Shown here in pieces: positions 32,092 through 41,342 of a stretch of DNA of 58,551 bases. Origin of the DNA: JAFASC01 sp036265935 (lineage in GTDB: Bacteria > Pseudomonadota > Alphaproteobacteria > Rhizobiales > Beijerinckiaceae); contig DATAOB010000033.1 of assembly GCA_036265935.1 (NCBI GenBank), positions 1 through 58,551 on the forward strand, written 5' to 3'. The notes beneath the pieces were generated by a model that was not told the DNA's origin, made no database searches, and saw only the letters and a list, made by a program, of their open reading frames with translations. The translations under genes and the position numbers were made by a program. Position 1 is the stretch's first letter. The number at the start of each line of letters is the position of its first letter.

Positions 32092-34770
32092 CTACGCCGT
32101 GCTGGCAACCTGCTTGCCGAGCGCCGCCTGCGCTGCCGCGAGCCGGGCGATCGGCACCCGGAATGGCGAGCACGAGACGTAGTCAAGCCCCACCTTTTCG
32201 CAGAACCCGATCGAGGCGGGGTCGCCGCCGTGCTCGCCGCAGATGCCGAGCTTGATGTCCGGTCTTGTGCGGCGGCCGCGCTCGACACCGATCTCGACAA
32301 GCTCGCCAACCCCCCCCTGGTCGATCGTGATGAACGGATCGGCGGCGAGTATGTGCCGCGACATGTATGAGCCCAAGAAGGACGCCGCGTCGTCGCGCGA
32401 AATGCCGAGTGCCGTCTGCGTCAGGTCGTTGGTGCCGAAGGAGAAGAACTCCGCCGTCTCGGCTATCTCCGCGGCAACGAGGCACGCACGCGGCAACTCG
32501 ATCATTGTGCCGACCTGATAGGGCACGTTGACCCCCGTCTCTTTCTCGACGGCCGCATGCATGGCGTCGATGCGTGCTTTGATGAGATCAAACTCGGCCC
32601 GGGTGAAGACGAGCGGCACCATCACTTCCGCGGTCACCGGCTTGCCGGTCTTCTTCGAGGCTGCGACAGCGCCTTCGAAAATCGCCCGCGCCTGCATCTC
32701 CGCGACTTCGGGATAAGCGATGGCGATGCGGCAGCCGCGGAAGCCGAGCATCGGATTGAATTCCTGCAGCTCCTGCGAACGCCGTTTCAGCTTATCGGGA
32801 TCGGCGCCCATTGCTTTGGCGACCTCGGCGATCTCCTCGTCGGTATGCGGCAGGAACTCGTGCAGCGGCGGATCGAGCAGCCGGATCGTGACCGGCAGTC
32901 CCGACATGATCTCGAACAGATCGGCGAAGTCGCCGCGCTGGATCGGCAACAATTTTGCCAGCGCGGCGCGGCGGCCCTTCTCATCATCGGCCAAAATCAT
33001 CTCGCGCACCGCGACAATGCGATCGCCTTCGAAGAACATATGCTCGGTGCGGCAGAGGCCGATTCCCTCCGCGCCGAATTTGCGCGCGACGCGGGCGTCG
33101 GTCGGCGTGTCGGCATTAGCGCGCACGCCAAGGCGGCGCGCCTTGTCCGCCCATTCCATGATCGTTGCGAACTCGCCCGAGAGTTCCGGCTGCAGCATCG
33201 CGACGGAGCCTTCGATCACCTGACCGGTCGAGCCGTCGATCGTGACCGTCGCGCCTTTCTTGAAGGTCTTGCCTCCGACGGTCATCGTCTGCTTGGCGTA
33301 GTCCACGCGAATGCTGCCGGCGCCGGAGACGCAAGGCTTGCCCATGCCGCGCGCGACGACCGCCGCATGCGAAGTCATGCCGCCGCGTGTGGTCAAAATT
33401 CCTTCCGCCGCATGCATGCCATGAATGTCTTCGGGACTTGTCTCGACGCGTACCAGAATGATCTTGTGCCCGGAGCTTTTCAGCGTCTCGGCCTCGTCCG
33501 AATTGAACACGATCTCGCCTGATGCCGCGCCCGGCGAGGCGGGCAATCCCGTCGCGAGCACATTGCGCTCGGCGCTCGGATCGATCGTCGGGTGCAGCAA
33601 TTGATCGAGCCCGGCAGGCTCGATCCGCAAGAGCCCCTCGTCGCGGGTAATCAGCTCCTCTTTCGCCATGTCGACGGCGACGCGCAAAGCGGCTTTTGTG
33701 GTGCGCTTGCCGCTGCGCGTCTGCAGCATCCACAGCTTGCCGCGCTCGACGGTGAACTCCATGTCCTGCATGTCGCGGTAGTGACGTTCCAGCGTCTGCG
33801 TCGTCTCGACGAATTGCTTGAAGACGTCCGGCATCACCGTTTCCATCGACGGCTTGTCGGACCCAGCGGCGATACGCGCTGCTTCGGTGATGTTCTGCGG
33901 CGTGCGGATACCGGCAACGACGTCCTCGCCCTGCGCATTGACCAGGAACTCGCCGTACAGCTCCCTGTCGCCTGTCGAAGGATTGCGCGTGAAGGCAACG
34001 CCCGTCGCCGAGGTCTCACCCATATTGCCAAACACCATCGCCTGCACGTTGACCGCGGTGCCCCAGCTTTCCGGAATATTGTGCAGGCGCCGATAGGTGA
34101 TCGCCCGCTGGTTCATCCACGAGCCGAACACCGCGCCGATCGCGCCCCACAGCTGCTCGCGAGGGTCCTGCGGAAACGGCTTGCCGGTCTCGCGCTCGAC
34201 GAGCGCTTTGTAGTCTGTGATCACGTCGCGCCATTCCTGCGCGCTCAAATCGGTGTCGAGCTCGTGGCCTTTGTTGCTTTTATGGAGATCGAGCACCTCT
34301 TCGAAATTGTGGTGCTCGACGCCGAGCACGACGCCCGAATACATCTGAATAAACCGGCGGTACGAATCGTAGGCGAAGCGTTCGTCCTCCGCGTTCTTGG
34401 CGAGCGCCTTCACTGTCGTGTCGTTGAGGCCGAGATTGAGGACCGTGTCCATCATGCCGGGCATGGAAGCGCGTGCGCCGGAGCGGACGGAGACGAGCAG
34501 CGGATTTTCATTGTCGCCGAATGAGCGGCCGGTCAGCTTGCCGACATGGGCGAGCGCGGCATCGATCTCGCCTGCAAGCTCATCCGGATACTTCTTGCCG
34601 TGCGCATAAAAGTAGGTGCAGACCTCGGTCGTGATGGTGAAGCCCGGCGGCACCGGCAGGCCGAGATTGGCCATCTCCGCGAGATTGGCGCCCTTGCCGC
34701 CGAGGAGATTACGCATCTCGCTCTTGCCTTCGGCGCTGCCGCCGCCGAACCTGTAGACCCACTTTGGCAT
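32092..34770 (-). CDS. ppdK: Pyruvate, phosphate dikinase
   Basis: At 892 residues, it interconverts pyruvate, ATP and phosphate with PEP, AMP and pyrophosphate. The N-terminal nucleotide domain starts KWVYRFGGGSAEG. The central phospho-His domain carries GGMTSHAAVVARGMGKPCV with the swivelling catalytic His. The C-terminal PEP/pyruvate barrel has GLCRTEHMFFEGDRI, LGFRGCRIAI and FSFGTNDLTQTALG with the catalytic Cys region GICGEHGGDP. All domains are complete. The ATG at 34770 matches the family N-terminus; an ATG at 34785 is also in frame. It is a glycolysis/gluconeogenesis control point. Confidence 0.97.
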   Translation of the reverse strand: MPKWVYRFGGGSAEGKSEMRNLLGGKGANLAEMANLGLPVPPGFTITTEVCTYFYAHGKKYPDELAGEIDAALAHVGKLTGRSFGDNENPLLVSVRSGARASMPGMMDTVLNLGLNDTTVKALAKNAEDERFAYDSYRRFIQMYSGVVLGVEHHNFEEVLDLHKSNKGHELDTDLSAQEWRDVITDYKALVERETGKPFPQDPREQLWGAIGAVFGSWMNQRAITYRRLHNIPESWGTAVNVQAMVFGNMGETSATGVAFTRNPSTGDRELYGEFLVNAQGEDVVAGIRTPQNITEAARIAAGSDKPSMETVMPDVFKQFVETTQTLERHYRDMQDMEFTVERGKLWMLQTRSGKRTTKAALRVAVDMAKEELITRDEGLLRIEPAGLDQLLHPTIDPSAERNVLATGLPASPGAASGEIVFNSDEAETLKSSGHKIILVRVETSPEDIHGMHAAEGILTTRGGMTSHAAVVARGMGKPCVSGAGSIRVDYAKQTMTVGGKTFKKGATVTIDGSTGQVIEGSVAMLQPELSGEFATIMEWADKARRLGVRANADTPTDARVARKFGAEGIGLCRTEHMFFEGDRIVAVREMILADDEKGRRAALAKLLPIQRGDFADLFEIMSGLPVTIRLLDPPLHEFLPHTDEEIAEVAKAMGADPDKLKRRSQELQEFNPMLGFRGCRIAIAYPEVAEMQARAIFEGAVAASKKTGKPVTAEVMVPLVFTRAEFDLIKARIDAMHAAVEKETGVNVPYQVGTMIELPRACLVAAEIAETAEFFSFGTNDLTQTALGISRDDAASFLGSYMSRHILAADPFITIDQGGVGELVEIGVERGRRTRPDIKLGICGEHGGDPASIGFCEKVGLDYVSCSPFRVPIARLAAAQAALGKQVASTA

Positions 34771-34793
34771 ATGAACCCGTTCCATTGAGCGAA

Positions 34794-34818
34794 GAAGCCG
34801 CCGATAGCGGCGGGCTTC
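34794..34818 (-). terminator. Hairpin between hdeD and ppdK
   Basis: GAAGCCGCC and GGCGGGCTTC form a 9-bp stem with one bulge around GATAGC, lying 63 bp beyond the hdeD stop and 23 bp before the ppdK start. On the minus strand it is followed by TTCG rather than a run of U, so it may be an incomplete terminator or a ppdK leader hairpin. Confidence 0.35.
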
Positions 34819-34881
34819 TCTCGTCGTGGCGCTCTATTGGCCGAAACGGCCGTCCTGATCAACGGCCGAGTTCGAGCGGGT

Positions 34882-35469
34882 TCAGGCGTTCCTTAGTCGC
34901 ATGCCAAAGGCGATCATGCTGGCGCCATAGAATAAGAGGTCGAGCCCGAGGATGATGCCGAGCACGAAGAACGAGTTGCCCGGCCAGCCGATCACGATGA
35001 CCAGGCCGAAAAGCAGGGTGGCGATGCCGGCCAGGATCATCATCGATTTGGAGCCCGGCGGCAGGTGCGTGCCGAGCCAGATGCGCACCGCGCCCGTCGC
35101 GATCAACGCCCAGCCGAGCATCAGGGTCAGGACGGCGGCCGCCAGCAACGGCTGCGCCAGCGCAAACGCCCCGGCGATGATGTAAAGCAGCCCGAGCAGG
35201 ATGAAGAGGAAGAACCGGCCCCAGGTCTGGCTGCCGAAGCCCATGACGATCTCGGTGCCGCCGGTAATAATCATAAAAATAGCGACCGTTAAAACCGAGG
35301 CAATCGTCGCCGAGACGACGAGCACCAGCGCCGCAAGCCCGAGAATGGCGGCAAGGGCGCCGAAACCGACGAACCAGCCCCAGCGATGGCGCAAGCGCTC
35401 GGCCATGCCGCCGAGCGGCTCCGAACCAGGTGGCATGCTGCGATAGGAAGGATCGTTCGGGAGCGTCAT
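34882..35469 (-). CDS. HdeD-family acid-resistance membrane protein (DUF308)
   Basis: The 195-residue protein has six predicted membrane helices in three DUF308 repeats, each helix pair having a Gly-rich turn (GFGALAAILGLAALVLVV, GLLYIIAGAFAL, LFGLVIVIGW). A short soluble N-terminus precedes them. HdeD in enterics supports acid survival at high cell density; elsewhere the role is unknown. The ATG at 35469 follows GAGGAGG. It is divergent from tlyA across 69 bp. Confidence 0.88.
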   Translation of the reverse strand: MTLPNDPSYRSMPPGSEPLGGMAERLRHRWGWFVGFGALAAILGLAALVLVVSATIASVLTVAIFMIITGGTEIVMGFGSQTWGRFFLFILLGLLYIIAGAFALAQPLLAAAVLTLMLGWALIATGAVRIWLGTHLPPGSKSMMILAGIATLLFGLVIVIGWPGNSFFVLGIILGLDLLFYGASMIAFGMRLRNA

Positions 35470-35538
35470 GTCTGCCTCCTCGTGTGGAGCGCAAGCTCCA
35501 ACCGTTGACGAGCCTAGGACCACAGGTGGAGATCGGCA

Positions 35539-36300
35539 ATGGCATCCAGCATCCGGGCCGATATCGCCCTTGTCGAGCGCGGCCTGTTTGAGAGCCGCGC
35601 CAAGGCGCGCGCCGCGATCGAGGCCGGGCTTGTTATGGCGGACGGGGTGCGCGTGGCGAAAGCATCGGAGGCGCTTGCGGCGGATGCGCAAGTGGAAGCG
35701 AGCGCGCCGCATCCCTGGGTGTCGCGGGGCGGCGTCAAGCTCGTGCATGCGCTCGATGTTTTCGGGTTCGATCCGGCAGGCCGGCTCTGTCTCGATATCG
35801 GCGCGTCGACCGGCGGCTTCACGCAGGTGCTGCTCACGCGCGGCGCGGCGCTGGTGATCGCCGTCGATGTGGGGCAGGGGCAGCTGCATCCGAGTGTAGC
35901 CAGTGATCCACGAGTCGTTTCGCTGGAGAAAACGGACGCGCGAATGCTGACTCATGAGATGATCGAAGGTGCCACGCGCGGGGCCGGCATCGATGCGAAC
36001 GCGCCGAGGCTCATCGCCTGCGATGTGAGCTTCATCGCCTTGGACAAAATCCTGCCGCCGGTTCTCGCACTCGCAACGCCCGGCAGCGAGCTTGTCGCAT
36101 TGATCAAGCCGCAATTCGAGGCGGGTGTCGGACGACGCAAGCGGGGCGTCATCAAAGATGCGGGCCTGCATCGGCAAATCTGCGATCGTATCTTGGAGCT
36201 CATTCAATCGCTCGGATGGCAAGTGCTCGGCATTGAGGCGTCGCCAATTCTCGGCGGCGACGGCAATCGCGAGTTTCTGATCGGAGCGCGGCGCGCGTGA
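35539..36300 (+). CDS. tlyA: TlyA-family rRNA (cytidine-2'-O)-methyltransferase
   Basis: The 253-residue protein has an N-terminal S4 RNA-binding domain (RADIALVERGLFESRAKARAAIEAG) and a FtsJ-like SAM-dependent methyltransferase domain (SRGGVKLVHALDVF, motif I DIGASTGGFTQVLL, then KPQFEAG). TlyA methylates 2'-O of 16S and 23S rRNA cytidines and underlies capreomycin sensitivity in mycobacteria. The next gene starts with GTG overlapping its stop codon (GTGA), so the two RNA methyltransferases are co-translated. Confidence 0.92.
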   Translation: MASSIRADIALVERGLFESRAKARAAIEAGLVMADGVRVAKASEALAADAQVEASAPHPWVSRGGVKLVHALDVFGFDPAGRLCLDIGASTGGFTQVLLTRGAALVIAVDVGQGQLHPSVASDPRVVSLEKTDARMLTHEMIEGATRGAGIDANAPRLIACDVSFIALDKILPPVLALATPGSELVALIKPQFEAGVGRRKRGVIKDAGLHRQICDRILELIQSLGWQVLGIEASPILGGDGNREFLIGARRA

Positions 36301-37571
36301 CCAAGCCGCGGGTGTTGACGATCGAGCGGCTTGGCACGCGCGGCGAGGGCGTCGCGCACACGATCAGCGGCAACGTCTTCATTCCCTATACAATGCCAGG
36401 CGACACCGTCTCCGCCGAGATCAACGGCCAATCCGGCCGGATCATCGACATCATCACGCCGTCGCCGGATCGCGAGGCGCCGTTCTGTCCCTATTACGGG
36501 ACCTGCGGCGGCTGCGCGATCCAGGGTTATCGCGAAGACGCGTATCGTGCATGGAAGCGCGGACTCGTCGTCGATGCACTCGCGCATGCCGGCATTCAGG
36601 CCGACATCGATCCGCTCATCGATGCCCGTGGCGAAGGCCGCCGCCGCGCGACTTTTCACGCGCGTGTCGAGGCAGGAAAAACGCACGTCGGCTTCATGCA
36701 GGCGCGCAGCCACGACGTCGTCGCGATCGATTTCTGTCCGCTATTTGCGCCATCGCTCGGGGGCGCCATCGCTGCGGCGCGCACGATCGCGGAAGGGCTC
36801 GCCGCTTTAGGCAAGCCGCTCGACACTCTGGTCACCGCAACTCTGTCCGGGCTTGATAGCGACATTCGCGGCACCGGACCTCTTGCCGAGCGCGACACAC
36901 AAAAGCTGATCGCGGCGGCCGAGCGCCTCGATCTCGCGCGCCTCACCAATCACGGGCATTTGCTTGTCGAGCGCAAGCCGGCGCAGTTGCGCGTCGGCCG
37001 CGCAATTTTGCATCTGCCGCCCCGCGCCTTCTTGCAAGCGACGGAAAAGGGCGAGACGAAACTCGCCGAGCTCGTCACGCAAGCCGTCGCGAATGCAAAG
37101 AGTATCGCGGATCTGTTCTGCGGCATCGGCACATTTGCGCTGCGGCTCGCCGAGCGCGCCGACATTCTCGCAGTCGATGGCGACAAACCGGCGCTCGATG
37201 CGCTGTCGCAAGCTGCCCGCGCAACCGCAGGCCTACGCCCGGTCACGATAGAGCGCCGCGACCTGATGCGGCGGCCGTTCGCGCCGGAAGAGCTCGCTTC
37301 GTTCGACGCGGTCGTGTTCGATCCGCCGCGTGCCGGTGCCGAAGCGCAGGCGCATGCGCTGGCAAAATCGCAGGTGCCGCTGGCGATCGCCGTCTCCTGC
37401 AACGCGCAAAGCTTTGCTCGGGACGCCGCGATCCTCATTGCCGGCGGTTACCAGCCGGAGCGCATCACGCCCGTCGATCAGTTCCGCCAATCGCCGCATG
37501 TCGAGATCGTCGGAATTTTTCGGCGCAGAGCGACGAAAAGGCGCGCCCGGCGCTCGCTCTTGTCGGGCTGA
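36297..37571 (+). CDS. RumA/TrmA-type RNA (uracil-5-)-methyltransferase
   Basis: At 424 residues, it opens with a TRAM-like beta domain (residues 1-60), followed by an iron-sulfur cluster motif (CPYYGTCGGCAIQGY, with further Cys in DFCPLF). The SAM domain has DLFCGIGTFALRLAE and DPPRAGAEAQ, and the catalytic Cys in VSCNAQSFARD. It methylates C5 of a uridine in 23S rRNA or tRNA; the position is not certain. The GTG start overlaps the tlyA stop. This tlyA-methyltransferase pairing is common in alphaproteobacteria. Confidence 0.92.
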   Translation: MTKPRVLTIERLGTRGEGVAHTISGNVFIPYTMPGDTVSAEINGQSGRIIDIITPSPDREAPFCPYYGTCGGCAIQGYREDAYRAWKRGLVVDALAHAGIQADIDPLIDARGEGRRRATFHARVEAGKTHVGFMQARSHDVVAIDFCPLFAPSLGGAIAAARTIAEGLAALGKPLDTLVTATLSGLDSDIRGTGPLAERDTQKLIAAAERLDLARLTNHGHLLVERKPAQLRVGRAILHLPPRAFLQATEKGETKLAELVTQAVANAKSIADLFCGIGTFALRLAERADILAVDGDKPALDALSQAARATAGLRPVTIERRDLMRRPFAPEELASFDAVVFDPPRAGAEAQAHALAKSQVPLAIAVSCNAQSFARDAAILIAGGYQPERITPVDQFRQSPHVEIVGIFRRRATKRRARRSLLSG

Positions 37572-37632
37572 TCGCGCTTGACAGGAGCGTCATTTAGCCT
37601 CGGACTGAGCCCTTGCGGCAGGGAGAGGCCCC

Positions 37633-38289
37633 ATGAGCGAATTCACGATTTACGGCGTTCCGGGCAGCCCTTATGTGCGTGCCGCCCTGCTCGGGCTTGA
37701 AGAAAAGGGCTGCGACTGGCACCTCCACGCGATGCCTTTCGGCGCCTTCAAGGCTCCGGAGCATCTGACGCGCCATCCCTTCGGCCGCATTCCGGTGATG
37801 GATCACGGCGACTTTCGTCTCTATGAAGTGCAAGCGATCCTGCGCTATCTCGATCGCATCGTTCCCGAGCCGAGTCTCACGCCGCGCGATGCGCGGGCCG
37901 AGGCGCGCATGAATCAGATTTGCGGCATCACCGATTGGTATTTCATGCCGCAGGTGTCTGCGCCGATCACCTTCCAGCGTATCGTCGCACCGAAAATCGG
38001 CCGGCCTGTCGACGAAGCCAGAATTGCAGATGCGATCCCGCGGGCGCAGGCTTGCGTCGCGGAGATCAGCCGCCTCATGGGGGATCAACCATTCATGGCG
38101 GGGGACGAAGTGTCGATCGCCGACCTCTTGCTCGCGCCGCAGCTGACGATGTTCGCGGAGGTTCCTGAGGGCGCGGCGATGCTGCAGCCTCATCCGAATA
38201 TCAGGTCATGGATCGAGCGCATGAATGCGCGCCCGAGTATGATGGCGACGACCTGGGACAAGCTGCACGAGCTGGCGCGGGCGGCTTAG
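37633..38289 (+). CDS. Glutathione S-transferase family protein
   Basis: The 218-residue protein has an N-terminal thioredoxin-fold domain (FTIYGVPGSPYVRAALLGLEEKG), with Ser or Tyr of GSPYV as the glutathione-activating residue, and the cis-Pro loop GRIPVMDHGD. The helical C-terminal domain contains the conserved N-capping stretch DEVSIADLLLAPQL. The family attaches glutathione to electrophiles or isomerises maleyl compounds. It is too different from zeta-class enzymes to call it the maleylpyruvate isomerase missing from the gentisate module. It stands alone, 61 bp after the RNA methyltransferase gene, and ends next to repeat B2. Confidence 0.9.
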   Translation: MSEFTIYGVPGSPYVRAALLGLEEKGCDWHLHAMPFGAFKAPEHLTRHPFGRIPVMDHGDFRLYEVQAILRYLDRIVPEPSLTPRDARAEARMNQICGITDWYFMPQVSAPITFQRIVAPKIGRPVDEARIADAIPRAQACVAEISRLMGDQPFMAGDEVSIADLLLAPQLTMFAEVPEGAAMLQPHPNIRSWIERMNARPSMMATTWDKLHELARAA

Positions 38290-38298
38290 TCCCAACCA

Positions 38299-38335
38299 CC
38301 TCGTCCTGAGGAGCCGCGAAGCGGCTCTCGAAGGA
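38299..38335. repeat. Palindromic repeat family B, copy 2 (half element)
   Basis: The left half only: CCTCGTCCTGAGGAGC, an internal CCGCGAAGCGG hairpin, then CTCTCGAAGGA. It lies in the 52-bp convergent gap between the GST gene and a frameshifted SDR gene. Confidence 0.8.
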
Positions 38336-38341
38336 TTAGGA

Positions 38342-39195
38342 TCAGATCAGCGGCTTGCCGCCGGTGACCGCGACCGTCGCGCCGGAAATATAGCTTGCCT
38401 CGGAGCTCGCGAGCAGGACATAAGCCGGCGCGACTTCCTTCGGCTGGCCCGGCCGCTGCATCGGCACCTGCTTGCCGAAGTTTTTCACATTCTCTTCCGG
38501 CATGGTCGACGGGATCAGTGGCGTCCAGATCGGTCCCGGCGCGACGCAATTGACGCGGATGCCCTTTTCGGCGAGCAGCTGCGCCAAGCCGCCGGTATAA
38601 TTCTGGATGGCCCCCTTGGTCGTCGCATAAGCGAGAAGTTGCGGGCTCGGCGTATCGGCATTGATCGACGCGGTGTTGATGATCGAGCTGCCCTTTTCAT
38701 GTGCGGTACGGCGGCTTTTGTCAGATAGAACATCGCATAGATATTGGTGCGGAACGTCACGTCCCATTCTTCGTCGCTGATCTCCTCGACATCTTTAAAA
38801 CTTGCCTGATGCGCGGCGTTGTTGACGAGAATATCGATACGGCCCAATTCCTTTACCGCTTTGTCGATTATGGCGCGGCAATGCTTTGAGTCCTTGATGT
38901 CGCCCAGCATGAGAATCGCTTTACGTCCGGCGTCCTCGACCGCCCGCTTCGTTCTCTCCGCATCTTCGTGCTCGTTGTAATAGCTGATGAGCACGTCGGC
39001 GCCCTCGCGCGCAAAGGCGAGCGCGACGGCGCGGCCGATGCCGCTGTCGCCGCCGGTAACGACAGCCTTTTTGTCCTTGAGCTTGCCGCTTCCTTTGTAC
39101 GAGTCCTCGCCGTAATCGGGCTTCGGGTCCATCGCCTCTTCGCTGCCGGGCATCGGCTGCTTCTGTTCGGGAAACGGCGGCTTCGGCTTGTTCAT
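38342..39195 (-). pseudogene. SDR family oxidoreductase with one frameshift
   Basis: This is an extended-N-terminus short-chain dehydrogenase (KPDYGEDSYKGSGKLKDKKAVVTGG), the YhxC/YhdF-like group often annotated as glucose/ribitol dehydrogenase. The first part has TGGDSGIGRAVALAFAREGA and VNNAAHQ and runs in frame to AVPHMK at about 38700. The rest, from KGSSIINTASIN with the catalytic Ser, then YATTKGA (Tyr-x3-Lys) to the stop at 38342, is in another frame. One missing base at the AAAAGGG tract near 38693-38699 would restore a protein of about 284 residues. ATG 39195 follows GGAAAG. It is divergent from the DUF2171 gene. A homopolymer indel of this sort could be a sequencing error. Confidence 0.8.
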
Positions 39196-39323
39196 CGTCT
39201 TTCCTTCGCGCTGTGGCGCGCTAGCATATGGAGCCATAATCGCAATCGTCACGATCTAACCTATGTGAAGCAGTCGCGCGGCTCAGCTCACGCATCGAAC
39301 GAGCGCGCGCAAAGGAGATGCAG

Positions 39324-39560
39324 ATGGCCGATACGGCAAAGATCAGGGAACATATGGAAGTCTTGGGCTCGGACGGGCAGCACGTCGGCACCGTCGATAA
39401 GGTCGAGGGCCAGCGCATCAAATTGACGAAGAGCGATCCGGCGGCGCCGGACGATCATCGTTTCATTCATTTCGACAGTATCGCGTCGGTCGACACATCA
39501 GTGCATCTCAACCGCACCGCCGCGCAGGCGAAAGACGAGTGGGGCATCGCGAAGGTGTGA
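39324..39560 (+). CDS. DUF2171 small protein
   Basis: The 78-residue protein is typical of DUF2171 (PRC-barrel-like small beta proteins). It begins ADTAKIREHMEVLGSDGQHVG, then TVDKVEGQRIKLTK and an end VHLNRTAAQAKDEWG. Function is unknown; family members occur widely in Hyphomicrobiales and are often stress-associated. ATG 39324 has AAGGAG at normal spacing, whereas ATG 39318 lies too close to it. It is followed by repeats B3 and A2. Confidence 0.88.
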   Translation: MADTAKIREHMEVLGSDGQHVGTVDKVEGQRIKLTKSDPAAPDDHRFIHFDSIASVDTSVHLNRTAAQAKDEWGIAKV

Positions 39561-39563
39561 CAG

Positions 39564-39604
39564 CCCTCACCCTGAGGAGCGTGCGCAGCACGCATCTCGA
39601 AGGG
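39564..39604. repeat. Palindromic repeat family B, copy 3 (half element)
   Basis: CCTCACCCTGAGGAGCG followed by GCGCAGCACGC and ATCTCGAAGGG, the left half of the family. It is directly followed by family A copy 2, so the two families abut in one convergent gap. Confidence 0.82.
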
Positions 39605-39706
39605 CGTCATCGCGAGGAGCGTAAGCGACGAAGCAATCCAGAGGCAAGTTCTGCAATCATCCAGTGTTTGCCACTGGATTGCTTCGCTACACGCTCGCAA
39701 TGACGG
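39605..39706. repeat. Palindromic repeat family A, copy 2
   Basis: Starts CGTCATCGCGAGGAGCG and ends CGCTCGCAATGACG, with inner arms GACGAAGCAATCCAG and CTGGATTGCTTCGC. It ends 6 bp before the stop codon of the carboxylase gene on the minus strand. Confidence 0.9.
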
Positions 39707-39711
39707 CGTCT

Positions 39712-41268
39712 TCACGGCCGCATCGAAAAATGCACGGGGCCGGGAGTCAGCACCGGCTCGGCCAATCGCGCAAAGTCACAAAGAAGCGGCCGCGTCTCGC
39801 GCGGATCGATGATCTCCTCGACCCAGAATTTTTCCGCGGTGCGGAACGGCGAGCGCAATTTGTTCAAGCGCTCCTCGATCTCGGCGAGCTTTGCCTGCGG
39901 GTCGTCCGCCGCGTCGATGTCGGCGCGATACGCCGCTTCGATGCCGCCCTCGAGCGGCAGCGAGCCCCAGCTTGCCGATAGCCACGCATAGCGCAGCGAT
40001 AAGCGTCCGGCCGGCTGATGCGCGGCGCCGGCAACGCCATAGGCGTTGCGGACAATTACCGTGCACCACGGCGTCTTCGTCTGGTTCAGCGCCGCCATCG
40101 CGCGGACGCCGTGCCGGATCGTGGCGGATTTTTCCGCTTCGAGCCCGATCATGAAGCCTGGACAATCGGCGAGGTAGACGACCGGGAAATGGAAGGTCTC
40201 GGCAAGGTCGACGAAGCGCACAATCTTCTGGCACGCCTCCGCCGACCACGCGCCGCCATAGTGGAAGGGATCGCTCGCCAAGAGCGCGACCGCGCGCCCA
40301 CCGAAGCGCGCAAACCCGGTTATGATCGAGCGCCCGAACATCTGGCCCATTTCGAAGAACGAGCCCTTGTCGACGATCGCCTCAATGATCGGCCGCATCT
40401 TATAGACTTTTCGGCGGTCGCGCGGCACGGCGTTCATCAGGCTTTCTTCGCGCCGGTTCGGATCGTCATTGCTCGGCGCCGACGGCGGCAGCTCGTAAAT
40501 CGATGACGGCATGTAGGAGAGAAAACGTCGCGCCGCGGCGAAAGCTTCGTCTTCCGTGTCGACGGCATGATCGATCGCGCCGCTGCGCGTCTGGATCTGC
40601 CAGCCGCCGAGTTCCTGTTTCCCCAAATACTGTCCGAGTCGCGCGACGACCGGCGGTCCGGCGACAAACATCGCGGAGTTTTTCGTCATGACGGAATAAT
40701 GCGTCGATGCGAGACGCGCGGCGCCAAGTCCGGCAACCGAGCCTAAGCCCAATCCGACGACCGGCACGACCGGCAGATTGGCCGTCATCATATAAAAGCC
40801 CTGCGTCTGGCCGACTTGGCCCGGCAGATTGGCGCGTCCTGTCGTCTCGATCGTTTTCACCGAGCCGCCGCCGCCCGAACCTTCGATGATACGAATGATC
40901 GGCAGGCGGAACTCGTGCGCCATGTCCTCGGCCATCAGCGGCTTTGCGTAGATTGCCGCATCGGCCGAGCCGCCGCGCACGGTAAAATCGTCGCCAACCA
41001 CGACGACCGTTCGGCCGTCGACTTGCGCGCGGCCAAACACGCAATTCGACGGCGTGAGGCTTGTGAGCTCGTTCGTCGCATCATATTCGGCGACGCCGGC
41101 AATCGCGCCGATCTCGCGGAAGGAATCCTTGTCGACGAGGCGGTCGATGCGCTCGCGCACGGTGAGCCGGCCGCCCTCGTGCTGGCGCTTGACCTTGTCG
41201 GGCCCGCCCATCTCGCGGGCGAGCGCCTCGCGGCGCCTGAGCTCGTCGAGTTCGGGCTGCCAGTTCAT
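39712..41268 (-). CDS. Acyl-CoA carboxylase, carboxyltransferase (beta) subunit
   Basis: At 518 residues, it moves CO2 from carboxybiotin to an acyl-CoA such as propionyl-, methylcrotonyl- or geranyl-CoA. The N half has the acyl-CoA-site segments RIIEGSGGGGSVKTIE and GLGSVAGLGAARLAST. The C half has FARFGGRAVALLASDP, VVYLADCPGFMIGLEAE and VRNAYGVAGAAHQPAG. Both crotonase-like halves are complete. It is divergent from a free-standing biotin carrier gene 74 bp away. The biotin carboxylase subunit is not in the window. The DPFHYGG variation leaves the substrate open. Confidence 0.92.
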   Translation of the reverse strand: MNWQPELDELRRREALAREMGGPDKVKRQHEGGRLTVRERIDRLVDKDSFREIGAIAGVAEYDATNELTSLTPSNCVFGRAQVDGRTVVVVGDDFTVRGGSADAAIYAKPLMAEDMAHEFRLPIIRIIEGSGGGGSVKTIETTGRANLPGQVGQTQGFYMMTANLPVVPVVGLGLGSVAGLGAARLASTHYSVMTKNSAMFVAGPPVVARLGQYLGKQELGGWQIQTRSGAIDHAVDTEDEAFAAARRFLSYMPSSIYELPPSAPSNDDPNRREESLMNAVPRDRRKVYKMRPIIEAIVDKGSFFEMGQMFGRSIITGFARFGGRAVALLASDPFHYGGAWSAEACQKIVRFVDLAETFHFPVVYLADCPGFMIGLEAEKSATIRHGVRAMAALNQTKTPWCTVIVRNAYGVAGAAHQPAGRLSLRYAWLSASWGSLPLEGGIEAAYRADIDAADDPQAKLAEIEERLNKLRSPFRTAEKFWVEEIIDPRETRPLLCDFARLAEPVLTPGPVHFSMRP

Positions 41269-41342
41269 GCTCTTCTCCTCGACGCCTTTGGCGTTTTCTG
41301 CCTTATAGCAGCGAAGCGCGATGTCGAAAGCCGGGGCAGAGA

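Noticed and set aside
33592..34524. 310-codon open frame on the plus strand
   Set aside because: Antisense to ppdK, which is complete.
37633..38289. GST as the maleylpyruvate isomerase of the gentisate pathway
   Set aside because: Sequence lacks zeta-class features and the gene lies 35 kb from the gentisate pair.
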